Notes: generated by a model from the sequence alone, not told the origin. 64,000 bases of DNA from Linnemannia hyalina (GCA_019671135.1 JAHRHY010000004.1:1550001-1614000); one strand, 5' to 3'; counted from the first letter of the stretch, positions 1 to 11,908 are shown. A program made the numbers and translations.

Positions 1-1549
1 AACACTACACTGATCCTCCGATATCTAGCCGAGAAGGATACAATCGCAGCCGTCAAGCTTCAGGCTGTCTTCAGAAGTCAGCTCGTTCGGAAGAGAGTTC
101 GTGCATACCGGGAGGGCATGCGAGCAGCTACAATCATCCAAGCCCGATGGTAGGTTTCTCTGCCCAATTCCCCTACCTTCATGTTCGCATGATGTACTTT
201 GTCAAATCAACAATTAAATAACCGACTTGCATTCTCTTTAGGCGAGGATACCGTACAAGGACCCTCGATACGCGTTTGGGTGTGGAACAGCTTCGATTCA
301 GGAATCTCAAAATCCAGAAAGCTTTTGGTCGCGTTTCCATCAAGCTGCAATATCTTCAGGGGCGCATCCTTGCTTTGGAGGAGAACAGCTTGCCCCTGCA
401 TGAGGCTCAAGAGATTATTCACAAAGAGATTGAAGATATGGCCGACCAAATCGACAGTCTGAAGTTGGATGTGGACCAAGGATTGAAGCAGCTGGATGAG
501 CAGGTCTCGGAGGAGAGGGAGCAGACTACCATCGAGCTTCGCGGACTGACGGACCGAATTCAAAAGCTGGAGGAGGAGATCAAGACTATGCGCAATGCCA
601 ACTCCAGGTAACAAACTGAGATTAACCCGCAAAAAAAAGGCTACATCTGCATGATTCTTAACTTTGCATGAAAAATAACCCCCCAGTTCTGACGATTTCA
701 TCCCCTCTCTTGCTTGATATCGTGGGCGTGTGTCTGTTTAGCATTGAAAAGCAAGTCAGGACACTGACGCTTGAACTGCCTAGTGATTCTCGCGGGGATG
801 CAGACAAGAGCGAGCAGGAAGATGATGAGGACGACGACTACGAAGTTCAGTACGACGAGGATGGCAACAGGATCGAGCGGCCACCCAAAAAGATTATCAA
901 GCGGACAAGCGTACATCACGAACAGCCCGCTGGGCCAGGATCGCGACGAACCAGCAATGCCCATCCTGTCATGGATACGACTGCGAATGGCAGTCCTACA
1001 CAAATGGTGGATTCTCCTATCTTTATGCATCAGCAGCAGGCGCAGCACCGAGGAAGCATCGGCAGCATCCACAGTCAAGGACATACTAGGACGCTGTCGT
1101 TGACATCGCAACCCCCTCCTTCGCCCAGCCAAGCGTTCCCCAGGGCATTCCCTGCGTCGTATTCGCCTACGATGAGCAACGCCGCTGCCGCACCGGAGGG
1201 TGGGGCATTCTCTAACGGAGTACGACCTCATTCGATCCAGTACCCTGGAGCCAACAACAGCAACGCCAACAGCCATGGCGCGCCACGACCCGCTACGATG
1301 GATCCTAATCAACTTTTCCGCTTCCACCCAAGCGCGAACCAGTATATACCAGTCTCTCCATCGTCGGCGGCGTTCGGAGGAGCGCCCGCAGCGATTGACC
1401 CCAAGAAATATGTCTCAGTTGATGATTTCGAGTACATGCAAGCCGAGGTTGACACGCTCCGCCTGAACAATGACCGCCTAGAGGGTACGGTCCGAGAGCT
1501 GACCATGCGACTAAACAGCCTCACATCCCATATCGGATTTCCTGGATAA
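1..1549 (+). CDS. IQ-motif coiled-coil protein, probably C-terminal part of an unconventional myosin (5' truncated)
   Basis: Exons <1-149, 242-607 and 742-1549 join in frame through two GT-AG introns and give the last 440 residues; the start lies before the window. Near the visible N-terminus are two IQ-type calmodulin-binding motifs (AAVKLQAVFRSQLVRKRVR and AATIIQARWRGYRTR). About 120 residues of heptad-like, Glu/Gln-rich coiled coil follow, then an acidic patch (EQEDDEDDDYEVQYDEDG), a Ser/Pro/Gln/Ala-rich disordered stretch, and a short C-terminal coiled coil from about residue 400 (DDFEYMQAEVDTLRLNNDRL). This order (IQ neck, coiled coil, disordered tail) fits the tail of a motor such as myosin, but the motor domain is not visible. 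Another IQ-domain scaffold is possible. No dilute/globular tail domain is recognisable, so a classical myosin-V tail is unlikely. Confidence 0.6.
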
Positions 1550-3281
1550 ATAGTAAGCAGCCACTCTCATTGGCAAAATACCGAATACATACTGGAACAC
1601 TTGACTTTTTTTGTCCCTGTTGTTGAAGTTGCTCGCGTTGCCAACCGGTTAATGCTCCCTTGTAAAAGGATGGAAACCAACAGCTCCGCCGCCAGCTTTC
1701 ATTCCCCTGCCCCATTCTACTCCCTCGGATCCGGTTCATGATTGAGATTGATTTGAAGCGTTGTTGGAGTGTTGAATGGGTGGACTAGTGAAGAAGTGTT
1801 CATTTTGTGAGCTGAAGGGGGTGCCTCGTCCGCCACACTCACTCGCCTTCCCTTCCTGTCGTCTCCCTCAATTTCTCCCCCGTCCTGACCCCCTAAATGG
1901 GATAAAGTCTAATAGGACGTACTTTGTCCTTGCAGCCAGGAACACTTTTCGTGTTTCACAATTGTGTTTTGTGAGCACAAAAGAGCGGGACTTGATTGGG
2001 TTGGAGGTACGCGCTTTGGCCAATCCTTCAACGTTTTGTGCTCCATCTTGTCGGCGCTTTTTTTTTTTGTATTCTTTATTTCAGTTGAGGTACGATAGGT
2101 ACTATAGTCTTCAGCCCGCTAGCTCAAGTGAACTGTGCGAATACCATCTTTGTCTCTGGACCTTTTGCTTCATCTCATTATTCGAAACCAGACACACGAA
2201 AATGGGGTTTACAAGTCTTGGCTCTTCTGGCTACTGACAGCAAGCTCAAAGACAAAGTAACCAAGTCAGGGATTGATGGCTCGAGTTTTTTTTTTCTTTT
2301 TCCTTCACTTTTCTTTTTGCTATGCTCTCATAACTGCAACTGCGGTGGTTGCATTGTGCATGTTTCTGTTGAGAAGGAAGCAGACATCGAATCGTCGATA
2401 GGATCGGTTGTTTTGTTGCCTGGTCTCGATTTCTGTGTATTGAGCATTTGGTCGACTAACGGAGACTGAGTTGGGACAGAAAACGGAGAATGAGCAAAAG
2501 ACAAAAGGACAGACGAGGAGCATGAAGGATGGAGGCGTAGAGGAGATAGTAGTATCGAGCAGGAAGACCAGAAACGACAGAGCGAGAGGTGGCTCTCATA
2601 GATTGCATTTTTTTTTCTGTTGTTCGTATGCCCGTGTCCTTTTTGTTCCTGTCACAATGAACCACACAAAGAGTACTAGACTTGGTTCTGAGTGGCCTCT
2701 ACTCTGGACAAGATATCCCTCAGGAGGGATGATTTGGATCGGTTGGGATGTGCTCCTCAATCGGCCCAATATTGCTCACTGCCCGCCTGCCCAAGATGAG
2801 GAGGCCTTTGCCTCTACCTCCCCCTTACTTCCTACGTTATTTTTGGTAGTCGGAGCAACCGCAACAGCAACAATCCATTCCACTCTTTTTTTTTTTCCCT
2901 CTTTTCTTGTTTTCTTTTCTTTCTTTTCCTCCTTTTCTTCTCCTTCCAGCTCTTCTTTTCTCACTCACACTCTCTGACCCTCTCACTCTCACCTCACCTC
3001 CCTTCACCCAAAAAAAAAAAAAGAGCTGGACTCTCAACCATTTACATATTCCTACCATCTTAACACCTCTCACCTTATTCTACTACTTTTCTATAATATT
3101 TCTCAACGCACCTTCTTCTATTCTCCCCTTGGTTCCTTCTTCTGTCTCTTTCTTCCCTCCAAAACTTAAAGAACCCTTCCTTTTCCTTTTCACATTGCCA
3201 CGAAGAGGAAGCACACAACTCACGACATAACCCCTCCCTCCTCCCCTTTTATATCCAACACACAACATATACACATACACA
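1550..3281. other. intergenic region with pyrimidine-rich leader of the next gene
   Basis: I see no gene here. It should hold the 3' UTR of the myosin-like gene and the promoter and leader of the gene at 3282. The stretch 2881-3000 is almost pure C/T, followed by an A-run near 3009-3020 and a CT/CA-rich leader up to the ATG. Several T-runs occur (2050-2061, 2286-2296). The short frames have no recognisable protein features. Confidence 0.6.
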
Positions 3282-5486
3282 ATGGACAGCTCAAGTCCCA
3301 CCAACGGTGGAGTCAGCACCATCAACAACAACAGCAACGCATCAGCATTAGCAGTACCATCAGCAACAACAGCAAGCCATAAACCCCCAGGGTTCCGCCA
3401 CCTCCAACCCCGCGCCGCCGCCCGAATGGATTTCAACGACAACGATTCCGACGACGAAGACAGTTGTGGCATCCTGTCTGCTGACTATCTCGCCGAACGC
3501 AAAACGACCAAGGATCTAGTCGATTTCTTCAAGTCTGCCCCTCCTCCCTCCCCACCTCAGTCAAGCCAGCTGCCTTTGAATCTGTCGCCGGTGGAGGATG
3601 AGAAGAAGAAGAAGCCATTGTTGCAGTGGTTGAGGCCCAAGAAGTCGGGATCGAGTCTGAATACGGCGAGTTCTATTGCTGGCGGGTCGACGTTGGGAGG
3701 TGGGACGGCAAGGAACAGTATTTTGGTTCAAGGCGCCGGTGGGGCGATGAGTAATATTAGTACGGTGAGTGGGGTGACGATGGGGAAGGGCAAGAATGGA
3801 GAGGATATCACGACTTCGACTTTGCCCAATGGTCGAAAGTATATTATGATTGCGGTCGATTACAAGGAGGGCGGGGGTAGACCTCAACAGCCGCTGTCGG
3901 CTGGGAGTGCCAACTCGGATGTGCTGAGTATCTCGAATGGGTCCTTCATGACGACGACTCGATTGCCTAATGGAGGAACTGTCTCCAGGCGACAGAGCAG
4001 GGTTCTGGATGATGCTACCCTTACAATTGATGGTCTGAGCCCTGGAGCTGCTGCCGCCAAGCGGTTGTCGATCTTGAGTAACACCCTTGGTAGCGATCTG
4101 AACGGCAGCGGTGGTGGAGAGAGACGCCGGTCGAATCTCAGCACAGAGAGCAGCAGTAACAGCAACAATGGATCCAAGTATGTCATGGGAGGAAGCTCAT
4201 TCATGCTTGAGAACTTTGCTCTTGACACCGATTTTATGGGGCAGGCCACAGGACCCGCATCGTCCGAGCTGCAGAGGTCAGCGCCGAACAAGTCAGGGGC
4301 GGCCGCCGGAGGACTGGGTGCAGGTATTTCGAGCATGGGCTCCAAACGCGGAAACAAGGTCCAATTCAGTCTCCTAGGAGGTCTAAATGCTGACGGCGGA
4401 GAACCTATGGACGAGACCGTCGTTGCAGAGGCATTGGCTCAGCGACTTGCATCCTACAAGGCTCAACAACAAGGCAAATCGACTACGGCCGCGACAACTA
4501 CAACTACAACATCCACATCCACAACAACTACGACGGACGGCGGTGGCAGCAGCACCTCGCAGGAGCAGGACTACCCCGAGATCGTCTTGCCCAAGCCCGT
4601 GTCACGCAAAAAGGTGCGCCACGTCCAGATCCAGACCCAACATTGTGTCATGCGGACCATGCACACCCAGACAGAGCCCTACGAGAACCTGGTCCATGAC
4701 CTCGATATCAAGGAATGGTCCTCCGCCCCACCCTCCATCTCTGGATCAACCGAAGTCGGATCCACGACAACTGAATCTACGATCACATCTTCCTCTGGCG
4801 GGGCACCAAACTCGTCGGGCAAGAAGGACGCATCCACGAGTGTGGTCACCAGCGCAAGGCCCAACTCCAAAGTCGCCAATCTGGTCGCTTCCTTGACCCA
4901 ACCCACCGCCGCAACCACTGCGACGACGACTACTCTGGCTACTCGCAGTGCCGCCACAAGTCCCACCACCACCTCGCCTCCAACTCCCTTCCCAAACCCC
5001 ATCGACAACAACAACAGCGCCTCCCTCAAGTCCCCCACCACCCCAACCGTCCCATCCGCCTTCCTCGAGACCTCCACCTCCACCTCAACTTCCACCGAAC
5101 CACCAACCTCACCAACAACAGACCCATCCAACCTCCGCGAAGAACTAGCCCTCCTCCGCGAACAGAACGCAAACCTCCACTCAAAAGTCTCCTCCCTCCA
5201 ACGGGATCTGGCCGCCGAGACCCGAGCCCGTAACAGAACTGCAGTTGCGATGCAGGACACCCGCGACAAATTCGAGATGCTCTCCGCTATGGCCTACAAG
5301 AAGCTCAAGGAGATGATCTTCCAGCGCCATATCCTTGAGATGGAGGTCCGTGAACTCCGCGCTCAGGTTGATTTGAGCTCTGACGTGAGCGTCGTTCGGG
5401 AGGGCGAGATATTGTTCCGTCAGGAACAGCAGCAGCAACAGCAATTGGTGCACCAACAACAGCAGTACGTTTATCAAACAGCCTAG
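3282..5486 (+). CDS. large low-complexity protein with C-terminal coiled coil, function unknown
   Basis: A single uninterrupted frame of 734 codons starts at an ATG in the context cacaATGG, after a pyrimidine-rich leader. I do not recognise the family. The N-terminal 110 residues hold the best-ordered motifs: an acidic DFNDNDSDDED patch, ERKTTKDLVDFFKSAPPP, and KKKPLLQWLRPKKSG, which look like short linear interaction motifs. The middle is Ser/Thr/Gly-rich with long Thr runs (around 4480-4540). A basic segment KPVSRKKVRHVQIQTQ sits near residues 435-450. The last about 120 residues form a clear coiled coil (REELALLREQNANLHSKV onward), ending in a Gln-rich tail. It is probably a scaffold or polarity-type protein, but that is only inference. 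AATAAA lies 18 bases after the stop. Confidence 0.75.
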   Translation: MDSSSPTNGGVSTINNNSNASALAVPSATTASHKPPGFRHLQPRAAARMDFNDNDSDDEDSCGILSADYLAERKTTKDLVDFFKSAPPPSPPQSSQLPLNLSPVEDEKKKKPLLQWLRPKKSGSSLNTASSIAGGSTLGGGTARNSILVQGAGGAMSNISTVSGVTMGKGKNGEDITTSTLPNGRKYIMIAVDYKEGGGRPQQPLSAGSANSDVLSISNGSFMTTTRLPNGGTVSRRQSRVLDDATLTIDGLSPGAAAAKRLSILSNTLGSDLNGSGGGERRRSNLSTESSSNSNNGSKYVMGGSSFMLENFALDTDFMGQATGPASSELQRSAPNKSGAAAGGLGAGISSMGSKRGNKVQFSLLGGLNADGGEPMDETVVAEALAQRLASYKAQQQGKSTTAATTTTTTSTSTTTTTDGGGSSTSQEQDYPEIVLPKPVSRKKVRHVQIQTQHCVMRTMHTQTEPYENLVHDLDIKEWSSAPPSISGSTEVGSTTTESTITSSSGGAPNSSGKKDASTSVVTSARPNSKVANLVASLTQPTAATTATTTTLATRSAATSPTTTSPPTPFPNPIDNNNSASLKSPTTPTVPSAFLETSTSTSTSTEPPTSPTTDPSNLREELALLREQNANLHSKVSSLQRDLAAETRARNRTAVAMQDTRDKFEMLSAMAYKKLKEMIFQRHILEMEVRELRAQVDLSSDVSVVREGEILFRQEQQQQQQLVHQQQQYVYQTA

Positions 5487-5503
5487 AAGTATGACACACG
5501 GTG

Positions 5504-5509
5504 AATAAA
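5504..5509 (+). terminator. polyadenylation signal AATAAA for the 3282-5486 gene
   Basis: AATAAA lies just after the stop codon. It sits 30 bases from the opposite-strand signal of VPS41, so the two convergent transcripts probably overlap at their 3' ends. Confidence 0.5.
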
Positions 5510-5538
5510 GCCGAACATATCTTTCACTTACGTTTATG

Positions 5539-5544
5539 TTTATT
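5539..5544 (-). terminator. polyadenylation signal AATAAA (TTTATT on + strand) for VPS41
   Basis: It lies 67 bases past the VPS41 stop on the minus strand. Spacing and orientation fit a fungal 3' processing signal. Confidence 0.5.
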
Positions 5545-5610
5545 AAGTCAATCGGTTGTTGGGGGAGAATGGCTCCAACTGTTTTTGACGACTACACCAG
5601 TCGACTCTGT

Positions 5611-8600
5611 TCACTGCCCGGTAGAGAGCTCGATCTTGGCCTGGTCCAAACAGAGTGGACAAGGAGTGCGCCCACGCTTGGACCGGATCAAGGCCGCATG
5701 GTTAGCCTTGGCTCGGAGCGTGATCTTTGCAAGACTGGACTTCATCCTCGGCATCGTCTCCTCGTCATCAGCAAACAGACACCTGTCGTGGTAGACGTGT
5801 CTGCAGAAGAACATCACAAACGTCGAAATGCTGGCTCCTGGTAGGCGGCTCTCGCCCCTTACAAAGATAGGTTCCTGGCACACTTGGCATTTGGTTTCCT
5901 CTATTAAAAAAATGAAAATGGTGGCGTTTAGAACAAAGATAAAATATGGCATCTTACCCATTGTGCCCACCAGGTTATATAATGTATTAAGAGACAACAA
6001 GACGACTTACCAGAGCAAGAGATACCCCGCTTTTGGGACTTTTGAAGCTGGTCCGCCATGGCAACACTGTCGCTCACCAAGATACGACGACAACCCTCCC
6101 GAAGCGACATCTGAAGGTTGAAATCCTGCAAGATCTTCATCAACGCTGGTCGCAGGTCTGGAATCTCCAATCCGTTCGGGATCCTGCGAATCAAACGGAT
6201 AGGGTCAATCTCTGTTCCCACATTCTGGAGCAAGCCTCGGATGAATTCTATGTTATTCGAGAGACAAAAGTAAGAAGTGTGAAATATGATTGTGCGTAAT
6301 AGTTAAAGACTCTAACTTTGCGCGAGGGCTCACCTGGCTTGTCCATGGAGTATCTGAGCAAGTCCTCCCATAGGTCGTCATCGTTCTGCTCCTTGGCAAA
6401 GTTGATCGCCTAATTTTTTTTCCGTTCATATTAACAGTTCGTGTTAGTTCAGAAGCACCTAAAGCAAGACTATTACAGACAAATATGAAGAGATAAAAAA
6501 CACTTGCTACTTACCCTTTCAACATCTCCAAGGCGCTCAATGATGAGCATAAGAGCCTTCTTGTTGTTGCCCATGCGACCCAGCAGGAACACCATCTCTG
6601 GGACAAGATCGCGTTGCTCGCAAGTGCGATATGCCTAGTTAAGTACGAACGTAAATAGGCGATCAGTCAATATGGAGAACGCCCGCGACGAAAGTGATGC
6701 TCCGAAAAAAAATGCCATAGACGGACCTTCTCCAAGGAGTAGTAATTGCTGGCACGCAAAAAATCAATCAACTTGGCCGGTGCATATGCAGCATAGAGCT
6801 CCACTTGGAGGTCATGAAACTCAAAGCCAAGATGAGGATCCCTCAAAAAGAGCGAGTCCAAATAGATGTGCAACAAGCGTGGCTGACTCTTGAGCTGTGG
6901 TACAACGCTCTTGATCTAAAGTTGTGTGAATATGCAATATGAATGTGTCATAATATGTCAGTTGAGGCGAAAGCTTCATTGGTAGCATAGCGCTTTTACC
7001 CTTGCCTGTCAACTTACTGGAATCTCCTCGGTATGCTGAACCATCAATTGAACAGCAGGACCCTGTGTCAGCTCCTCCTCAGGTTTCAATGTCGACGGAG
7101 CCTGTCCAGCTTCCTTGCGCTCCTTGGTATTCTTCTCATACAAGTACTGGTCAAACTCCATGAGGAGGATGGCCTTGTCGCGAACAGCAGAGAATAAGTC
7201 ATGTTCACGGATGAGTTCAAATACATTCGGCCTCCTCAGTCTCAAGAAGTACTCCAGGGCGCGGTCTGCTCGGCCATCTCGGGTATATCTATTAAGTCGC
7301 AAACATACCGCTTAATCACATATTCAATTCTGTACATTGATGAGAAGCCATCATCGCGCTTCGTTCTTATCAACAACAATGTACTTACAATTCGGCAAGA
7401 GATTCCATGAGCAACACGTTGTCCTTGTCCTGCTTCAAACGATCCTCCACTGCAACAATGACACTTTGAATGTTGTACAAATCAGGTGGGAAGTTCTTGA
7501 CAGTGCTGAAGAGAGACTATAAAACAAAATTGAGAAACGATTCAGGTTAGTGAACAATCAAAGACGTGCTTTAGAAGTCTCTCTCAGTCGAACGTGGCCA
7601 TACCTGGTGATCGTGCATGAGGAAGTAAGCCAGGATCAGCTCATACACTGTATCGCTGAGCGTGGGCTCCTTGAATGGAACATATCCCGCAATAGCCTAC
7701 CAAGGAAATAGTAAGTACTGTTAGCAAGGTGCAGACCAACCTATCAGCCAAGAAGTTGCTGCTATTCACGTCAGACACCTACTTTGAGTTGCCTTGCTTC
7801 CGCAAATGCGTAGATCCAGTGCTCCCAGAGTTCAGCATCTGAACCAAGAATGCTCGGACACTGTGCAGCAGCCTTGTCGTAATCCTCTATACAAATACAA
7901 GCAGGAAATGAAGTCAGCGACCGCCATTACGCACCACGAGCTACTGCGTAAACGCTTTGAACTAGCTCATCAAACCCACCTTGCTCGAGGAGCCAGCCAA
8001 GATATTTTTGTCCGATCTCGCTTGCGTTGAATTTTTTGCTGCCTCCATAGACCTGCGCTTCCCTGGCATGACCCAAAGCTTCTTCGTAACGCTCTCTTTC
8101 CATGAGCCACTCAATATGGTCGTCCAGGTCACGCTCCTTGGCAACAACAAGATCCTTGGGACTTCCGACGTAGAACATATCCTGCGATGGCAAGTTCTCA
8201 AACATGTAGTCGTTTGCTTGATAGTGAGCATATCCGTGAAGTGTCAAGGCGTCCGAGCTGATTTCCTCGTTGTACGCGTTGATAATACGCAACTCTGGCC
8301 GTTTAGCCAGCTAATGTAGCATAGAGAGGCAGTAGGTTAGACGACGTCGTGCGATTTCAATATGATAGCCTGCGATGTCTCTCAAGAATGACGATAGTGT
8401 ACCTTGCGTTCGTTCCTCTCCGAACTTGTAACGTGAGCAATCTCATCAATGTCGTCCACAACATATGCCATGAGAAGCAGCATATCCTTGAAAGGCGCAA
8501 TACCACAGACGATGAAGTCGGTTTGGAACCTGTGAAATGAAATGACGACAGTATGTTAAAACTGGTCCCGAATGGTCTACATACTAACAATATGAAAAAA

Positions 8601-9938
8601 CTGTCAACTTACATTGTGGTGATCTCGACGAATTGTGCAGGGAGACCCGCCTTCATCTGGTCCTTTGGCCGATTCTTAACGACGGCAATCTTGACAAGTG
8701 CTGCCCAACCGATCAACAGCTCCGTCTCACTCCTCCAGCACAGTCTACATTTGAACAAGTCTGCTCTTGGACTAGATCCTGGCCGGTCGATGAATGTGAT
8801 GCGCTGTTCCGTTGTTGTATCATAAATCTTTACGCCCAAGTCGTTCGACCAAGCAATCAAGTTCCCGCACCACTTGATGGCGTAGATAGGTCCTTCTCCC
8901 GAGTGCAGAACAACGTCACGGTTGCCGAACCATCCTAGAAAATAGTAATTAAACACTGAGTATTAGACGACTGTTTCTGACGGCTAGTAGTTACCATCCT
9001 GACCAATCGTCAACATCCAAGGGAAGCTGGTTTACCTTTCTCGTTCAGAATAAGTTGGCCTGCCATTCCTCCCGAGACAAATTGGCGAGCATTCGACCGA
9101 GCATAGTGAGGCTCCAGCGCGACAGCCTTGATAGGTCGCTTATAGTTGAAAACATGGTCCTCGTTCTGGAACAGTCCGTTGATAACAACCTTGCCTATTC
9201 ATGATGAATCAAACAGTCAGTTAAGATGCCACTGAGAAAGTCCATCCAAGAGTTGCCGAAAACAAAAGTGCATTGTTAAAACGCGTAATACCGTCGTCCG
9301 AAGCACTGGCAATGTATTCTCCGTCCAAATCCACGCTGAGGTCGTTGACAGTTGCCTGATGAGCCTGGAACTTTTGGTTCTCGTTTCCCTCAAAGTCCAT
9401 GATATGAACAACCCCCCAGTGTGTTCCCATGGCCTATCATTACCACATACAGCAAAATTGAACGAGTTAGTTACAGCCTCCCATCATCGTCAGTCCAGTC
9501 TTCATCGGCCTTATACAAGAGAATCACCCTTACCAAGAATCGGTCAGAGACGGTGGTACAACTGGCAGAGTCCTTCTTGAGCATATCTCCGATGCCGGCG
9601 CCGAGTCTTTGATAGTTCAGTTTTGGCTCCTCGTCCTCCTCGTCCTCCTCGGCTTCTTCTTCAGACCCTTCCTCTTCTTCTTCTTCCTCTTCCTCTTCTT
9701 CGTCTTCTTCCTCGTCTTCTTCCTCGTCCTCTTCCTCCTCTTCCTCCTCTTCCTCCTCCTCCTCGTCATCCTCCTCTACTTCTTCTTCTTCTTCACCTTC
9801 CTCAGACTCTTCCTCCTCCTCCTCCTCGCTTCCCTCTACATGCTCGTGTCCATCTTCTGGCTGAATGGCTGTGGGACTGTCATTGCTCTTGGAAGGATCC
9901 TTGTTGGCGGCCAGACCAGGCTCCGTTGCTGGGCTCAT
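5611..9938 (-). CDS. VPS41: VPS41, HOPS tethering complex subunit
   Basis: Fifteen exons sum to 2,994 bases (997 aa): 9938-9534, 9433-9292, 9194-9036, 8934-8613, 8529-8403, 8310-7980, 7886-7783, 7696-7604, 7516-7389, 7288-7018, 6915-6727, 6634-6515, 6409-6334, 6247-6011, 5900-5611. VPS41 is the HOPS subunit that joins vesicle fusion at the late endosome/vacuole with the Rab7-type GTPase. Family signatures in order: acidic N-terminus; PKLNYQRLGAGIGDMLKKD then GTHWGVVHIMDFEG and DGEYIASASDDG (WD40 propeller); EEISSDALTLHGY and VVAKERDLDDHIEWLMERE; helical solenoid with LWEDLLRYSMDKPEFIRG; C-terminal RING-H2 (CQVCQE, CRHVYHDRC, CPLC). The ATG at 9938 is the first in frame; an apparent extension upstream begins at TTG. 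It is longer than the roughly 850-residue animal protein, mainly through the Glu-rich N-terminus. Confidence 0.95.
9620..9850 (-). repeat. GAG/GAA/GAC simple-repeat tract encoding the acidic VPS41 N-terminus
   Basis: On the plus strand this is an imperfect TCC/TCT/TCG triplet repeat. Read on the minus strand it encodes about 75 almost uninterrupted Glu/Asp residues. Homologues have a short acidic patch here, so the run looks like microsatellite expansion within a tolerated disordered segment. Confidence 0.8.
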
Positions 9939-10254
9939 TCGCTTGTTGCTGTGTGTGTCCAAGTATTGCTTAGTGTTGTCTTTTTTTCCTTCTGTTTGAC
10001 TCTCTGCTCAGTTCCTGCGAGGGGTGTTGGCCGAGAGGTGAAGACTTGAATGTGCTGTACAACAAAAGAAAGGATGGCGCGAAACGCTTCAACCGCATGC
10101 ACTTTTTTTTCGTACTCCAAACTAACGACATTCTGTGTGCAGGTCACATGATCTATCACCTGGCGGTAAGATCCCCTGAAAGTGCGCGCACGCACGTCGC
10201 GTTTATTAGATCGAGGAATGGGGAGTGTCTATCATGGCTGCTTTCTCAGATACA
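9939..10254. other. VPS41 promoter / PEX2 3' flank
   Basis: This 316-base gap lies between the VPS41 start and the PEX2 stop, both on the minus strand. It must hold the VPS41 promoter. I see no clear TATA box or other element. Confidence 0.5.
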
Positions 10255-11908
10255 CTAATCTTCAGAGTCTGCCTCGTCTGCCTCGTCTGCCTCTTGTTCA
10301 GGTTGTTCGTGCTCGTCTTCGGTCTTCTCCTCAAGAGCCTTGTCGGGAGCCACTTCGATATGCCGTGCGATCGCATCGACCTTCTTTCCACAGCGAAGAC
10401 AGCACCATTCGTCATCGATCATCATCTTGGTCTTGATACAGTAGTAGCAGTAAACGTGTCCACAGTCGGTGATGTAGGGGTTGTGAATGACTGTTGACGT
10501 GAGTGTTCCTGGTGTGGCAGATGCGCTGTTGTTCTCGTGGCAGACGGCACAGATATGGACGGGGAGAGCTGAAAGCTCGTTGCCGGACATCAATGCCGCT
10601 GGCAAAAGCATCCTCTTGACGTTTCTCTTCAGCTTTGACACGTTGATCAAAGGCATCAAGAACATAAGGAATTCCTATTATTCAACACCAAGCAAAAAAT
10701 TGATTCACTGAATGTTAGTTGTCGGAAGTGTGACCAGAGATTGCCCGAGGACTTGAGATGATAAGTGATCGAACGTACTGTGAATGCATGCCAGACCATC
10801 TGCCGGTTCAAGAATTCAAAACTAGCCTGGCGGTTCGAATTGCGCTCTGAATAGACGAGCCGCATGGACAAGGCACGCTCGAGTACAGTCCGGTACCTAT
10901 TGCAATGGAATGAGCAATGTGTCAGTCACATGTGGTCCAAGAGTTCAATCCTAGTCATAGTCCCGAATGGCAAGCGATTGATTTCAATGATACCCAGAAA
11001 CTTACTTTCCGGCGTACAAAAAAGCCAAAAAGTTGATAAGAGACACTATCCGGAAAATGCTTCCTCCCTTTTGGAGGACATTCCATGCCTTCCTCTTGAT
11101 GTTATCCTAAGTAAGAATAGAGATGGTGGCGGTTTAGCACTAGTGTCCTTGGCTCCAGCAGTCCTCAAAGCCGTATATCAACCGTCAATTGATCATACCT
11201 CGGGCAGCTCGCCCCATCCTTGTGCTGTCACTACTCGGTTCAACCGCTCCATGAGATACTGCCCTCCGACGGTGACGACTCCGTATGTAATCTTTTGTGT
11301 CTTTGTCAATGAGGCGTCCGATGAAGTCGATTGCACTAAGGGGTAGGAAAGAGTGAAGGTGTGATGTTAGGTTAAGCTGTAGATCAATGAGATGGAACCA
11401 ATTGTTTTTCGACAAAAAGAAGTGTCGGCCGGGTAACGTACATCCTCCACTGTGCTTGCGTTCGTTTCTGTAAATTAGGTTCTGCAGCTGTGATCCGTAA
11501 GTGGCGCCCATATCGTAGACCGAGAACTTGTACATGATCAAGTTCAGAGCGAGGGTCATCTCGGGCTTGAAGGTCTCCTTGAACGAAGGCTACTTGGCAA
11601 TGAAGAAAATCAAGCCGATCAGATATCACATGTAGCGGAGATAATTATTGGGCGGGTCTGAAGCAACATTTTCTGTCCGTGTAGAGAATAAAGGAAAATG
11701 TTCTTACCTTAAAGAGGGCGAAAGCACTCCAGAGTTGCTCCTTCATGGTCTCGAGGAGTTCCTCATCGAGCAATTCTGCATCCAGCTGGCTGACTTTCAT
11801 GATGCGCAGTGGCGGTGAGGGGAAAGAGGCAAGTTGACGGCGAAGAGCTGAGAGCGGGGCCTGAACCCGCTTCCAGTCTGGCTCCCAGAAGGGTGTTGTG
11901 TTGTTCAT
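10255..11908 (-). CDS. PEX2: PEX2, peroxisomal RING-type E3 ubiquitin ligase
   Basis: Six exons give 374 aa: 11908-11708, 11589-11442, 11335-11199, 11106-11006, 10896-10779, 10674-10255. PEX2 works with PEX10 and PEX12 in the peroxisomal membrane to ubiquitinate the recycling import receptor PEX5. Family motifs are present in order: KVSQLDAELLDEEL near the N-terminus, a first hydrophobic region (MTLALNLIMYKFSVYDMGAT), KITYGVVTVGGQYLMERL, a membrane segment IVSLINFLAFLYAGKYRT, and FEFLNRQMVWHAFTEFLMFL leading into PLINVSKLKR. The C-terminal RING reads CAVC, then YITDCGHVYCYYCI and CCLRCG. The protein ends in an acidic tail richer in Glu/Asp than I would expect. The start at 11908 is the ATG nearest the conserved region; the frame stays open upstream in pyrimidine-rich leader. 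Confidence 0.93.

Noticed and set aside
4679..5269. Minus-strand frame of 196 codons opposite the coiled-coil gene
   Set aside because: Shadow of low-complexity coding DNA; Val/Glu repeats with no recognisable domain.
9939..9962. N-terminal extension of VPS41 upstream of the ATG at 9938
   Set aside because: The extension starts at TTG; the first in-frame ATG is at 9938.
9609..10049. Plus-strand open frames rich in Leu/Phe or Pro opposite the VPS41 start
   Set aside because: They are the antisense of the GAG/GAA triplet tract; VPS41 homology on the minus strand explains the sequence.
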